DNA of 64,000 nucleotides, taken from assembly GCA_021904315.1 (NCBI GenBank), contig CM038911.1:4685390-4749389 (forward strand). Direction: 5' to 3'. Position numbers and translations under genes: made by a program. The DNA is from Sphagnum magellanicum (lineage: Eukaryota > Streptophyta > Sphagnopsida > Sphagnales > Sphagnaceae). Below the pieces are notes generated by a model. It was not told where the DNA came from, ran no database searches, and saw nothing but the letters and a program-made list of their open reading frames with translations. How positions within the stretch are numbered: the stretch's first letter is position 1; each line of letters starts with the position of its first letter. Of the stretch, positions 1-11,900 are shown in pieces.

Positions 1-1240
1 TTCCCTAACATTGTTAACCGCTGTATTTCCGCTTGCATACCTTTTGTGCCATGCAGCTCAACACTTAGATACTTGAAAGAGTTTAATTGCTCTATAGCTT
101 CACCCTCATACTGAAAAGTTTGACACACAGACTTGCGTGCTTTAAACACAACAACCTTGGTTTTCTTGACATTCACAGTCAACTGACGCTCACAGCAAAA
201 AGCTTGCAAGACATCTAGTTGCTTCTGCAATCTAATAGGAATGTGTGACATGAGAGCTAAGTTGTCTGCATACAAAAACAAGCGAACAACTAGTTGTCCC
301 AACATTGGTGGTGTGTCACCTTCCAAAGTATTCAGCCGTTTTTCTAGGCCATCTATGAAGAGGCCAAACAAGAGCGGGCTAAGGGGGCATCCTTGCTTCA
401 CTCCGATGTGGCAAAGGAAAGTGGGCATGAGCCCTTCCTCTGGATGGTGTAGGCAGGCCTGGTCTTGATGGTACATGGAGCGCAAGCACTTCAGTATCCG
501 TCCACTGATGCCAAGTCCCTCTAGCACTTGCCACAACAGGTCCCTTGGTACTGTATCAAAGGTTTTTTTGAAGTCCACAAAACAAGTATATAATTTCTGT
601 TTTTGAAATCTGGCTTGTTCAGTCAAAGTGCGAAGAATAAACAAGTTATCTATTGTCCTAAAGTCCTTTATAAAACCAACTTGTCCCTTTGCGCATAAAT
701 CATTGGTCTCCGCCCATTGATTTATGCGGGACTCAAGAATCATTGCAAACACCTTGGCTAAGACTGGTCCTACTGTGATCCCCCTGTAATTGTCAAACTG
801 ACTACAGTCACCCCCTTTGTATAGTGCATGTATGATCCCAACAGAGAGTGATTCATAATAGCCCTCACGCAAAATTTTGTTAAAAGCAATCAATAGTGGT
901 TGTTGCAGGGCAACAGCCGCATCCAAAAGGAACTCTGGTTTGATGCCATCAATGCCTATCGTTTTAGCTTTTTGAACGCTTGTTGTACTTCAACTAGTGT
1001 GATGTCAACATTCAATTGTTCGCAATCAATACCATTGGGTGGAAAGGAGACCACCTGGGCTTGATTAGCGGCACCTGTCAGAGCTCCTGCTGTGGTTGAT
1101 GCCGCTGGAGTCTGGAGAAGTTGCTGGAAACCATCCCTGAGCGCTTCGCTGGTGATGCCATTGACACCCTAAGAGCGCTTGCGGTACCGCTTCCAGAATG
1201 TTACAGGATTCGCCTTTGCTAAACCACATAACTGTTTAGC
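1..1240 (-). pseudogene. LINE ORF2 reverse transcriptase domain, interrupted
   Basis: Minus-strand translation shows motif A (FVDFKKTFDTVPRD, about 540-600), motif B (GVKQGCPLSPLLFGLFIDGL, about 345-405) and motif C (RLFLYADNLALMSH, about 245-290). These are the palm motifs of LINE reverse transcriptases. Motif C reads YADN where active enzymes have YADD, so the second catalytic Asp is lost. More stops and frame changes lie between about 660 and 1,310. The domain continues past position 1. The long positively charged stretch at about 1,205-1,290 is the usual linker between endonuclease and reverse transcriptase. Confidence 0.85.
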
Positions 1241-1624
1241 CTTGAGCACATCATAAGCACGTTTTTTCTTTTTGTACAACTGTTTCATTTGCTTAAGTCT
1301 GACCTACCTATCTGGGTGCGCATGTGGCAATTTAGCAAACTGGCTTTTGGTCTGGCGACATTCTGTGTCAAACCAAGGTTTGTGGCTGTGTTTTATTGTT
1401 TTTCTTAAGGCCACTTGTCTATTTCCAAACACTTTTTTTGCAAATTGTGTGATGCACTGTTGTAACAGATTAACTGTTATTTGTACGTCAAATGCATCAA
1501 GTACATCTAGGCTTGCCCAAACACCGATGTTATGTTGTACACTCCTGCTAAACTCAGCTGCTTTGGTAGTGTCATATTTGAAACATGGTAGGTGTTTGAT
1601 TGCTTTTTGTTCAATAGGAGGGGG

Positions 1625-2467
1625 TTGCCACTGCTATGTGATTGTAAGTACCAATGGTATATGATCGGAGTGCGCAGCTTTGTGACCTGATTACTTTTCA
1701 TCGCAGTTAACTTCTAAGCGCTTGACACCCTCTAATTGGTCAACCATCGTAAGAAAATAGTCCACAGTGCTAAAACCTTTATTGGATAGGCATGTGTATT
1801 CCCTTGATAAGTCTCCTAGTGTGCGGCCATTGAGGATGAACAGCCCAGTAGTTCTGCAAAGATCCAAGAACTCATGATGCCAGCCAGCCGTGACGGTGTC
1901 GCAGTTCTGGCACTCCAGAATATTGTTGGGCAGGGTGTCTACAATGGCTTGTGGCACCAGCAGCACATCTGCTAGTTGACTACAATCAATGAAGTTAGTG
2001 TTTGTGCCTGTCCTTGCATTGAAATCCCCAGCAAGAAACACACCACCTAAGTTCATGGCTCCTCCAACCTCTTGGCATATGTGTTCAAACAGGCTGCTGT
2101 CCGCATATGGCGAGCCTTGTGGAGCAGCATATACTATGCACAGGAACAAAGGCCTTTGGAAAACATTGCCCAAGCGCAACAAAATCCTAATCCCATCCCT
2201 TGCAGTCTTCCAAACAGTAGTACTATTTGCCCATGTTTCCTTGACTAATACCGCAATGCCTCCATTGTGCTTTCGAATGACACCTTGTGGAGTCATAGGC
2301 TTGGCAACATCAAAACAGCAGAACCCCGGTAAGACCGGGAATGTATCGCTCGGGAAATGATGTGTTTCTGTCAAAGCAACAACGTCAACATGTTGAAATA
2401 GGTCAAGCAGATGTTCATGTGTTTCTAGCTTTGTGATAGCGACCCCATGGATGTCCCATAGGCACAC
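1625..2467 (-). pseudogene. LINE ORF2 endonuclease domain (exonuclease-endonuclease-phosphatase fold)
   Basis: An open stretch of 258 codons from 2,467 carries the hallmark motifs of the APE endonuclease that nicks target DNA for reverse transcription: VVALTETH with the metal-binding Glu, LAGDFNAR with the Asp/Asn pair, and a DYF motif late in the domain. The C-terminal SDHIPLVLTI motif with the catalytic His lies at about 1,645-1,672, just beyond an in-frame TAA at 1,691, and a second stop follows at about 1,640. The domain is therefore complete in sequence but split by a stop before its last catalytic motif. It is followed in the same orientation by the reverse transcriptase. Confidence 0.85.
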
Positions 2468-2494
2468 GCGTAAATGTTTCTGGCCCCCGCCCCC

Positions 2495-3191
2495 CTATGC
2501 AGTAGGAGAGTTTACGACTTTGTGGTTGATGTAAAGATTGGCCCCACGCCAGTAGACTCGTTCACTAGCCTCTTTGGCCTCCTTGAAGGTGGCCCAAGTA
2601 GTTCATTTCTGGGCTTGCTAAGCGGGAGTCAGGTCCTCGTCGAGCCCAAGCTAAGTGCCATGCAGGCCTTTGCGAGCGCGCATCACCGTGAGCTTGTCGT
2701 GTACCAATGCCAGTGTGATGATGACTGTCGGTGCCTTGTCAATGGTTTTATCTAATCGCCTCGATGGCATCTGCCGGTGCACCTTCTGCACCTACACGGT
2801 CAGCAACCTTCAACCTGTCGAACAGCTCCGTCTGCACCAACTCCATAAGTTGTTTTGAGGTTTCCCCTTTGCTCATGGTCAACCCGGTGACCCAGATGTT
2901 TGCCTCCATGGCCTTGACCAGGTCAACATCCGTTGCCCGGTCCACCTTGTTGGCAACCTTGTCAACCTTCCTGCCCACGATCTCCTTCCACTTCTCCCCA
3001 CTGTTCTGCATGGTATCAAAGCTCTTAGCCATCTCATCTATTTTATTTTGCAACATTTCGACTTGGCCAATAACAGTCACAATCTTAGCTTCCATTGTTG
3101 GAGCCAGAATGTTTTTCACAACCTGCTCCATAGTGACCTCAATAGCATTGTGCACATCCTGTTTCGTTACCACATTGGCCCTAAGGACCAT
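2495..3191 (-). pseudogene. LINE ORF1 remnant (coiled-coil nucleic-acid-binding protein)
   Basis: The first 147 codons from the Met at 3,191 are open and rich in charged and hydrophobic residues with coiled-coil spacing (for example QVEMLQNKIDEMAKSFDTM). After a frameshift near 2,750 the reading continues in another frame with the conserved C-terminal pattern RARKGLHGT, LGLDEDLTPA and FKEAKEASERVYWRGANL, interrupted by three stops, and ends at a TAG at 2,495. LINE ORF1 proteins coat the element RNA. The ORF1 call rests on position just upstream of the endonuclease and on the coiled coil; the exact ORF1 subtype is not known to me. Confidence 0.7.
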
Positions 3192-3460
3192 GAGATGGTT
3201 GACGATGGTTGTTGCAGCGGTTGCCTTGCCAGTCTTGGTACCATGTTACCATGTTCCAGCATGGGAGAAAGAACCAATATATAAGTTTGTTTTACAAAGC
3301 AACCAACCTTTCTATTCACCACATCCTATTTTGGAATTTCTAACTTTGAAATCTAGGGCTGATCAAGGATGTTGTAGGCAGGGTCGCACAAAATGTCCAC
3401 ACACATAAGTAGGCACATGGAGCTGAAAGTTCAATTTCAACCAAGCATTGAGGTTCCGTT

Positions 3461-3490
3461 AGCCCCCAAAAGTAGCCTAATTTGGGGGCT
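3461..3490. repeat. Perfect 10-bp-stem hairpin next to the LINE 5' end
   Basis: AGCCCCCAAA and its exact reverse complement TTTGGGGGCT flank a 10-base loop. It lies about 200 bp beyond the 5' end of the LINE. It is G/C-rich in AT-rich surroundings and may be the core of a small inverted-repeat element; no function can be assigned. Confidence 0.6.
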
Positions 3491-3677
3491 GTCATATTGG
3501 CACCTAATTTGCCCTACTAAAAAAACCTTTCAAAGGGAAACGATCCATGGTTTTAGCAAAAACAATGGGGCGGGAAGAGATTTGAAATCCAGGCGAACCC
3601 ACTGTGATAACCTCCTCGCAAAATCTATTATTATATACACTCGTGTCTCCGATATGAAGATGGGCTAGCTTCTGGTG

Positions 3678-3868
3678 TGTAAAGACCTGCTCCAATATTT
3701 GTATTTGTAGTGTAATGGGAGGGCACCTAACACAGAGAAGTATGTTTCCTTAACTATTTTTCCAATTGAGCAGGTACTCCATTCTTTACAACACCCTGCT
3801 TTTTCTGTGATACCCACTTGGGTATCACAGGAATTTTTCTATAAAAAAAATCAGAGCAGGTCTTTACA
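3678..3868. mobile_element. 191-bp MITE-like element with 15-bp terminal inverted repeats
   Basis: TGTAAAGACCTGCTC at 3,678-3,692 is matched by its perfect reverse complement at 3,854-3,868. Inside lie a second, split copy of the same end (GAGCAGGT plus CTTTAC, about 3,770-3,790) and the palindrome TGTGATACCC / GGGTATCACA at 3,807-3,829 with an A/T tract beside it. No coding capacity is present, so this would be a non-autonomous DNA element. No clear target-site duplication was found, and the superfamily is unknown. Confidence 0.6.
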
Positions 3869-6637
3869 GTCATTAAAGTACTCAGCTGCAGGCTTTACCA
3901 AAACACTTTGATCCTTGCTGTTCCTTTTTCTTGAGCGTCTCCATTTTTGCTACATATATTTTCACTGCTCTTGCATGTACAACTACCATAATTACTCTTC
4001 ATCCTTGTGCATTAAAATAAAAGGAGACTTGGGTGATTGGCTGAATTCTGACTCTGATAATTTCATAGGGGGTTTCTTGTATTGTGTTTTGTGTGGGAAG
4101 AATGTTGGGCCAACTCACATGCTGAAAAGCATCACAAGAGAAAATGTTCTTCAAAATTGCTGCACTATTCCATCAGATAGGTGAATGATAGAAAGCACAA
4201 AGTACAAGAAACTGCCCACAACGAGGTTCCTAATGTGTGAATGGTGCTTGATAAAGGAGAGCAATTTGTAATAGGGTGGTGGTTGTTTGAGCTGGAATGT
4301 AGCAACTTTACCAGGTGCCTTTGGAAAAGTAGCAGGGTGTCTCTGGAATCTGGCACCAATTTTTGTTTGTAACTAACCAACTTTAGCAGGTATCTTTATT
4401 TCCAGTCTGGCACCAAAGAAAATTCCCCCAAAAAGAAGCCTTTGTTTAGTCTTAGAATCTGGCACCCATTTGAAGAATATTGATGCCAGATCAATAGGCC
4501 AAATTAGATGCACTTTTTTTTTTGGCTTATACAAGAAACCTCTGTTTCCATTGCTGTCTTCAGAAGCATTCATCTCCTACTATCTTCGTGTTTTAGCAGC
4601 AGAAAGAAGAGATAATAATAAACCCTCAAGCCCATAAAAGAAACAAGACAAAAGCAATGATGCACAAAGTAGTTCTGGTGTCCTGCACAGAATCACTTTG
4701 CAAGTCGCCACTGACCAGAACCAGTTAGGGCATATGACAAACACTAGATTGCCAAACCAGCCTTACAACCACATCATACTGTTTTTTTTGTTATTTCATT
4801 TTTGGCCCCCCTCTTCACTTTCAAGAACTCCAGGATGCAAAGAAAAAACCAAAAGGTAAGGGCATAGGCACAAGAGATCCCTCTGCAAGCAGCACCAAAA
4901 TTGATGAAAACTTGCAGCACAAAACATACTCATAACTCATACTAACTACTCTGAAGCAATTGATATTCAAACCCATGTCTTTAAAGGAGGGTAGTTCCAT
5001 GATTTGCAGTTACTCCGATTTGTTTTTTGGTCTTTGTGATGATGATGATGATGATGATTGAGAACAGTTGCTTGCTTGTACAGTGCAGTAAGGAATCTGC
5101 AGCTCCTAGAGTGTTGTTAACAGGACACCTGACCTGGTGGTGCAAGACTCCTTTAATGTGTAGTGTCTTTCTTCGATAGCCAGGCCAAAAATCAGATCAT
5201 TCTTCAGCTCCTATCAGATCCAGCAAACCGTTGTTGAGCAAGGTATAAGCTCAAATAAGTACACAGAGATTCAAAAGGCAACTTAGGTGTCCAAAACACT
5301 TGTGGATGTCAGAGAAGTTTGTTTATTACCAGTGCAGCAAGTTGTGACTTCTTTTAGAACTGAAGTCAATCAGCAATCCAAATGCACCAAATAGGTTTTC
5401 AGTTCCGTTCAAAGGGGGACCAAGAGAGAGAGAGAGAGATGTGCTGAGCTGCCCACAAAAGTAGAAGAAGCTCATCTACACACTCCTCACCTCAAGATGT
5501 CTTTACCACTCTACAGTCATGTTTCAAAAATGTAGAGCAAATTGTATAACACATTTGCATTTATTGTTGTTTATTGTTAACATCAACCAAATTCTTTAGT
5601 GGCAGAATTTTGTGAATGTTTTCTGCTTTCCCCATCTAAGGCTAATCCTCAGAGAACAAAACACTTTCAATTGAGGCTTTGAATCCACCCAACAACTCCT
5701 GGGCAACACCCAACAGCACCTCTCAAATGCATCTGTCTGCAAAGCTTGTCACTGCCATTCACATTCACCTCCACATGGAAAGAACACTGACCTACCTCCC
5801 CCAATTAAAGAAAATGCACAAGTAGTATTTTTGCAAAGCCAAAAGCACACAAACTGCTTCATGAAACCTCACAACATGTTACAATTTTCTGTCAATAGTC
5901 AACACCCTTCTGGACAACAAAAAAGACAGTGTTAGATAGACAACAGTGAGCATATCACTAGACACTAGATCTCACAGCAAATACTAAGGGAAAAACCACA
6001 ATTCAGTCAGTACTCATGAGCAAGTTCAAAAAACATTCCCTAGAGTTGTTTTTCAATGAAGGTTTTGGTTTTGGTTTTGTCCCTCAAAGTCACTTCCTTT
6101 TCCACTCATAATGGGACCATCTCCTCCCTGATCTGCACCATGATTGAAAAACCTGATTGCAAAACCAAATTGACAAACCTGATTGAAACACCCAATTGCA
6201 AAACCTAATCGCAAAACCCACAATTGCAGTATTCAAAGGAACATCAAACTCTGATGAATGCACAGACAGCTAATCTAGAAATCAGTTTTAAATATGTACT
6301 ATGTGCAGTTGATCAGAGGTTTGAGCAAGAGATCTCAACAGTTGGAAGCTGATAGTTTGAGAGGTTTCTCAAACATTTGGTTAAGTTTCTTGTCAGGAGC
6401 AATTTCTGTATTAGAGATCTGTAGGCTGCAAAAGAAGACAATTGCTAAAAACTTTCAAGACACCTTCTGAACTCTATGTAAAAAGCTTACTCCCAGTTGC
6501 AGGAAAGCTTCCCAGGAGGACACCCATGTCTGGACAAACACGGAGATTGTCTTGCTCCTTGCATTTGAATCCTGTGCAAAGCTTGTACATCCAACAAGAA
6601 CAAAGGTTACACAAATGCTAAAGGTTTAGAACAAGCT
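3869..6637. other. Intergenic and probable 3' region of the DUF1677 gene; microsatellites
   Basis: No gene is recognised here. Short open frames have no family resemblance. The stretch contains a (GAT)7 microsatellite at 5,038-5,058, an (AG)8 run at about 5,423-5,438, and a loose array of short repeats of the type TTGCAAAACC at 6,130-6,225. The right end, about 6,450-6,637, is likely to include the 3' untranslated region of the minus-strand DUF1677 gene. No canonical AATAAA signal is evident, which is common in plants. Confidence 0.5.
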
Positions 6638-7207
6638 TTATGGCAAGCTTTTTCGTTGTCCACGAGCACAAAAGGTTTCACTCTTGGAGAGACCAGTTCG
6701 CTGCCATAGCCGCCCTTTGGGCCTGGGTGTAGCCCCAAGCTCCACACTCCGCCTTAGAATCTGTCGCATCACCGTTGCTAGATGAGCAGCAGGATCTGCT
6801 CGAGTGAAGGTGTTGAACTTGATGCAGACCTTCATGTGACTCAATAGAGCCTCTTCCATGTCTGCGTTGTTTTTTGGTCCGAGGCGCCTGCTCTCTTCCT
6901 TCACAGCTTCCGAACACAATCCACACACAAAATGGTCACAGAAAGTCTCCTTGGTTTGTTCCATGTATGCACGGGTGCATTCTTCCGCGAGACCACAGCA
7001 CTCGCATTTGGACAGCATCTCTTCCTCCTCCTCCTCCTCTACTTTCTCAGGCACTCTAACGGGTACCGTGAAGGTGAATTTGGAGAAATTCTCCACCATG
7101 TCGGCTATGGCGGCGGTTGTCTCTGACGCTGCCTTGCACAAGTTGGTCTCTCCTTGACTCTTCGCAAACGGGCTTGACGTCGCCATCGTCTCTACCGCTG
7201 TTCCCAT
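6638..7207 (-). CDS. DUF1677 family protein (plant-specific, cysteine-rich)
   Basis: A 189-residue protein whose residues about 67-155 match the plant DUF1677 domain: C-x-C-C at 68-71, EECTRAYMEQ, then C-x4-C-G-L-C at 90-98, SEAVKEE, the helix MEEALLSHMKVC at 117-128, and MRQILRR near 147-153. The cysteine pattern suggests a metal-binding fold; the molecular function of the family is unknown. An acidic run of seven Glu (57-63) precedes the domain. I chose the ATG at 7,207 because the frame stays open for 98 more codons up to 7,501 but that extension resembles nothing in the family and reads like 5' leader. The gene appears intronless in its coding part. The length is slightly above usual for the family. 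Confidence 0.85.
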   Translation of the reverse strand: MGTAVETMATSSPFAKSQGETNLCKAASETTAAIADMVENFSKFTFTVPVRVPEKVEEEEEEEMLSKCECCGLAEECTRAYMEQTKETFCDHFVCGLCSEAVKEESRRLGPKNNADMEEALLSHMKVCIKFNTFTRADPAAHLATVMRQILRRSVELGATPRPKGRLWQRTGLSKSETFCARGQRKSLP

Positions 7208-8054
7208 TGTCTTCTTCCTAATTTTGGTTCTCTCTAAGAGATTTCTCCCAGAGCTTACGCTCTTTGCAGCTTCTTGGATCTCAAACAAATATTCGGCTTC
7301 CGCCGCACCAAAAACCTTCCGAAAATCTCGTCCATAACAAGTGATACCAAAAAGAAACCCACCATAAAGGTGTTGGAAGTAAACCGGAAGTCTCTCAAAC
7401 GCTCTCAGCTCTGGTTCCAGCTTGAATCCCCAAACAAGGCTCAAGATTGCACGCAACCAAAATGTCGGAAATACAAGAACCTCCTCCTCAATCAGAGCCA
7501 CAAAAACTGCGAAGTCAACTCCACGAATTATCGTTGAAGAAGAAGCCCAGTGCTTGCCTATCTACCTACTTGTCTTTCTGTTTCACAAATCTCAAGCGAA
7601 TCCTCAGGAATTGCCCATCAAATCCGGCGAAAAACAAACCCCACACACAAACACGAACGCACAAAAAACTTGCGCAACCCGCATGAACTCCAGCCAAAGG
7701 CCAAGCGAAAGCAAAACAAAAATAAATTTCCAGATGAAAACTGAGTTCACAACTTGTACCTTTTTGGGTTCCTCCGAAATCTGTCTCTCTCGACAACTTG
7801 TTGTCCCGCTACAACTACCGCTGTATCCGGGCCTTGCGCGCCCGAGAGCGCCGATCCTAAACTACGAAGATCTGCCGAGCTCCGCAAGGGAGCTTCCCTC
7901 TTGTCAGAGAGTCTACACACGGGGACGAAGCCTCCGGGATTTTCTTACCACAGTAAACAAGTACAAACAACTCCTGTTTTCAACCGCAGTAACACACATT
8001 TTGCCTCTATGGTTAACTGTTCGTACCATCCCCGTCGGGTCGGGTATCTCACGT
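7208..8054 (-). other. Probable 5' leader and promoter-proximal DNA of the DUF1677 gene
   Basis: This is GC-richer than the surroundings, especially 7,760-8,110, as expected of a plant promoter and leader. Open frames on the plus strand (for example 7,422-8,123) look like by-products of this composition and lack family resemblance. The leader would be about 0.8 kb if transcription starts near 8,025 and may hide an intron. Confidence 0.4.
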
Positions 8055-8061
8055 ACTTATA
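8055..8061 (-). promoter_or_regulatory. Candidate TATA box for the DUF1677 gene
   Basis: On the minus strand the sequence reads GGGTATAAGTACGTGA, a TATA-type box followed at once by an ACGTG core that can bind bZIP factors. It sits in the GC-richer patch upstream of the DUF1677 coding region in the right orientation. Placement is by motif only. Confidence 0.35.
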
Positions 8062-8276
8062 CCCGGATAAAACTGAAACCCCATCTGTTCGGCTCTGTCC
8101 TAAATGGGGATAGAGACTCTTGAAATAGGAGAAGAGCCTTATGGATGAATGTTGGTGTAGGGTGATAAAGCCCCAGGACAGGTGATTTACGGAAATAAGG
8201 GACCTCCAATTTATGTACATATTATGGCCCTTGGGCTTTCGGTTATTGTGAAGCTCGACATTAAATTTTATTTTTT

Positions 8277-8978
8277 TTGTGATACCCAGTTGGAATATTC
8301 AACCATTTGCTAATGTGAACTCAACCGTGTCTCTCCGGAGGGTGATGCAACAATTTTTTTCCATTTAAAAATACTGTTTCTTAGAAAATGAACCCATTCT
8401 TTACACATGTGAAGGTTTGATATAGAGGGCCTTTTGGAGTTCATATCGCCAAGGCCAGTAATTCTCTATAGGACATCGAAAATCTGAAAGGCCCTTATAT
8501 GGAACCTTCTCCTATAGGTAAAAACCTGACTGTGTATTATTTAGGGGAGAAAAAATGGCCACCTGGCTTCACAAAAACAAATTGTCCACCTCCATTTTCA
8601 GAAGGCTCGATAGCCACAATATGTTTTGTAAGAGTACATATCCATTTCATAAGGCCAGGTTTTTTTTAATAACGTATTAATGAAAATAGTTGTGTCACTC
8701 TCCAGCGAAACAGTTGAGTGCAACTTAGCAAATAGTTGAATGTAGCCACCATGTATTATGAGAAAAAGAATAGAAAAAAAGATGGCCATCAAGCTTCACA
8801 AAAATCGAAAAGCTCACCCCCACAGTTTTCATAAAGCCTAAAGCCTGGTGGCCATGATACATTTTGTAAGAGTATAAGGTTTGTAATGACAGGGTTTTAT
8901 GTATTAATGAAAATGATTGCGGCACCCTCCAGAGAAGAAACAGTAGAGTGCACGATAGCAAATGGTTGAATGCAATGT
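8277..8978. repeat. Foldback element with an internal 227-bp tandem duplication
   Basis: Sequence at 8,298-8,360 (TTCAACCATTTGCTA...) is found inverted at 8,905-8,970, with diverged arms of about 65 bp. Between them a unit starting with ATGGCC at 8,555 is repeated in tandem at 8,782, period 227 bp, and the arm sequence occurs a third time at about 8,701-8,748. The left border carries GTGATACCCAGTTGG at 8,279-8,293, the half-palindrome seen elsewhere in this window. No coding potential. Likely an old non-autonomous DNA transposon that duplicated internally. Confidence 0.55.
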
Positions 8979-11900
8979 CAGCAAGAGTGGAGTAATTGAC
9001 AATTCATCCTTCATGGTGCGCTGGTGGGTGTTGGTTCATTGTGGCTGGGTTTTAGGCCTAGTGTAGGGTAACTCTCGAGGAGCGCGGGGTTGCACCCCCG
9101 AGGTGGAAGTTGACGACAGTTATATGCAGGCATGAGCGGGAGCGAATTTTTGCATTATAAATCTTGTAGGCTTTATGTATTAATGTTAGTGTTGTTTTTA
9201 CGGCTTTTCAAATTTTGAATCAGTGGCTTTTATTAAGCAAAAAATTGTGCACATTTGGCAATATTTAAATGTTCAACAATACAATTTTTGGCAATCTAAA
9301 GATTCAATAAATTGAAAACTAGCTATGTGCAAGAGAAACATTTCATAAGAAATTGGCAAGATGTCCAATGTTATAGTAGCAAATTTTGGCATTAATTAGA
9401 AAATGAAAGTAGAACATATGATTACATAACCTCTAACCCATGCTGCTAATTGGCTATGCACCTAATTTGACCATGAAAATCTTTTAGACATAGTTACTAT
9501 GTGACCATTGTTATATGCACAATAGTGGTCTTGAGGCTTGTTCATTCATGGTGATTTTATCACAATCAAAGTCAAGACGACATAAAACATCGGATAGCGA
9601 CACATTCACAAACAATACTAACATACACATTACTAATTACATGCAAAACACACACATTCATAGAACAAAAACACATATCCTAATAGAGAGTCAAAACACA
9701 AGTAGAGAATCAATGAATTAAAGAAAGATGGACAGACTTTAAACTCTAGAAATATTGGAAGTTGGTAGATAACGAATTGAAGGAAAACAAAAACAAACAA
9801 TGGGCATTGGGCATAAAAATAAACAAAGGAAAATATATATTAGACACCAAACTCTAGAAGACCAAGGTAGACATTGATGACTAGATAGTAGACCAGCACA
9901 TGATTATGGATAGAAAATGAAAAGGGTTTAGATTTCAATTTAGATTTCATGAAAGAAAAAGTGGAAAATGTCCGTTCATTTTCCATTGAACCCAACATTT
10001 GTATTACCGCAATTTTTTCCAATTTGAAAAACTCAGGGAAAGAATGTTGTAAAATGCAAAAAGCCAATAACATTTGTGAAAGTCAAATTAAGGGATTAAC
10101 ATGAAATGGTGCCTCCATAACAACAACATTATATTGTATAGTGATCTTTAAAATACTAGACTACATGTTAAAAGCACTTGCAAATAAAATTGTCGAGCAA
10201 ATTTTGGCTGCAACAAGAGGTGAACTTGCCTTTGAAGTTTTAACAAGTTCCAATAGTTTTTCAAAATAGTAATGTGATTTAATCAACATTAGATGTCAAT
10301 TAAAATTATCCTCAGCATTTCCTTGAAGCTAATATTGCGAATAACAAATGGGCACCCATAACATCCATCAAATGGGATGTTGGAAACCTTGCAGTCAACT
10401 CATGAATGAGAGCTTCTGTCATAGTTGCAAAATCAAAGGCAAAAAAAGACCAAAAAAATAGTAAAACCAAACTCTAGACAAAAGAAAAACAAACAAACAA
10501 CACAAAAACATATACATACACAAGGAGAATGGCAAAGTTAAAACTTGAACATGATGATTTTGCATCTTCCATTATATTAGTGAAGACCTCTCGGATCGCT
10601 TAAACCTTCTCACCAATGGCATTTACACATGTAACCCAAAATGTGTGATTTGATGAATCAAAGGGTAAATATTAACCACTAGGGGTATTGAAGGCTAGTG
10701 AACTAGTCTTCCATTTTAGATGCATATTGCTATGATTACAAGCAATCAAGCCTTGGAAGTCTTTGAAAATATCATAAATATATTTTGTTGCCAAATCCAC
10801 ATAATGAAAGTAAAACTAACCTTGGCAAATCTTTATGGCAACAACATAATTGTAAACAAAAACATCTTTCTTCTATGACTTGATCAATGCATGGACAATT
10901 TTTAGCATGGGCAAAAAACAAGAAAGAAATATGAGAAGGTTTACATCACAAAAAAGTTCAAAATTCAATTTGGCAAACATGATTAATGGATTGTCTTTAG
11001 CCATCTATGCCAATACTCGCATGTACATTGCCATCACCCTTTTTGTTAGACTAAATGTGTTATTCTAGTGTGTTCTGACATTCCGCAAAATTTTCTTCAC
11101 TTTCTCCTTCATTAATTTTGGCAGCTTCAAAAACTCACTTGATGCCTTTTCAAGCTGTGAGAGGAAAAAAAAAAACAAGGACTTCAATAAATCTTTTACA
11201 TATTTCACTATAGGGATTTGAAACAAAGTTTGCACAACTAGATTGGTGTGATGTGAGGTGAAAGCACGGTAAAGTATACGAATTGGTAATCCTTACCAAC
11301 AAGTAAAAATAGACTTGGAATCGTTTGCATTTTAGACATTTTTGTTATGCCATAAATTTTGGGTTGTACTTATCATATTAAATAAACCATATATGATCAT
11401 TTTTAACGTATGTTATTACTTTCACTAATTTATTTATTTATCAAAATTTTATTAATGTGGTTGATATTGCATGTTTTTTTGAAACCAAACAATTCAAATG
11501 ATTTGTTATTTATGTTTGAGCCATTATGCACCTTGATACACATTTTTTGGAATTTGAATTTTTGGATTATGACAATGTGAAGCCCTTCAAGAATAAGTTT
11601 TCCATAAACTCATATTTGGCAATTAAAACATGTTTTTGATATGATATTAAAGTGCATTACATGTGTTTGATTCATTAAATCATGCCCCAAACCCTTTCAA
11701 AATGCAACATATGAGTGAAATGTCCAAATAATGTTTTTTTGACTTACTTTGAATCTACTTTCTCACAATAGGACAAACTAGCAAAATTTTCAAAGTAAAT
11801 TGAAAGTAGGTTTTTAAAAAGGTTGATACAACTTTAAAAACTTTAAAAACTTCAACATATCACATTTGATGTCCTCATGTAGTTCAAAAGGACATTCTCT

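Larger units (their letters stand above)
1..3260 (-). mobile_element. Decayed LINE (non-LTR retrotransposon), 3' part outside the window
   Basis: Read on the minus strand, the order is a coiled-coil ORF1, then an apurinic-type endonuclease, then a reverse transcriptase that runs off the left edge. This is the layout of an APE-type LINE (L1/I/jockey-like); I cannot fix the clade. All three parts are recognisable from protein motifs but are interrupted by several in-frame stops and at least one frameshift, so this copy is dead. The 5' end is near 3,260, where similarity to ORF1 stops, and is not sharply defined. No target-site duplication can be tested because the 3' end lies outside the window. 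Confidence 0.9.

Noticed and set aside
7208-7501. 98-codon N-terminal extension of the DUF1677 protein
   Set aside because: Open and in frame, but with no resemblance to the family; a start at 7,207 gives a near-typical length. Not fully excluded.
7422-8123. 233-codon plus-strand open frame opposite the DUF1677 leader
   Set aside because: Composition matches the GC-richer leader of the minus-strand gene; no domain, and it overlaps the likely promoter.
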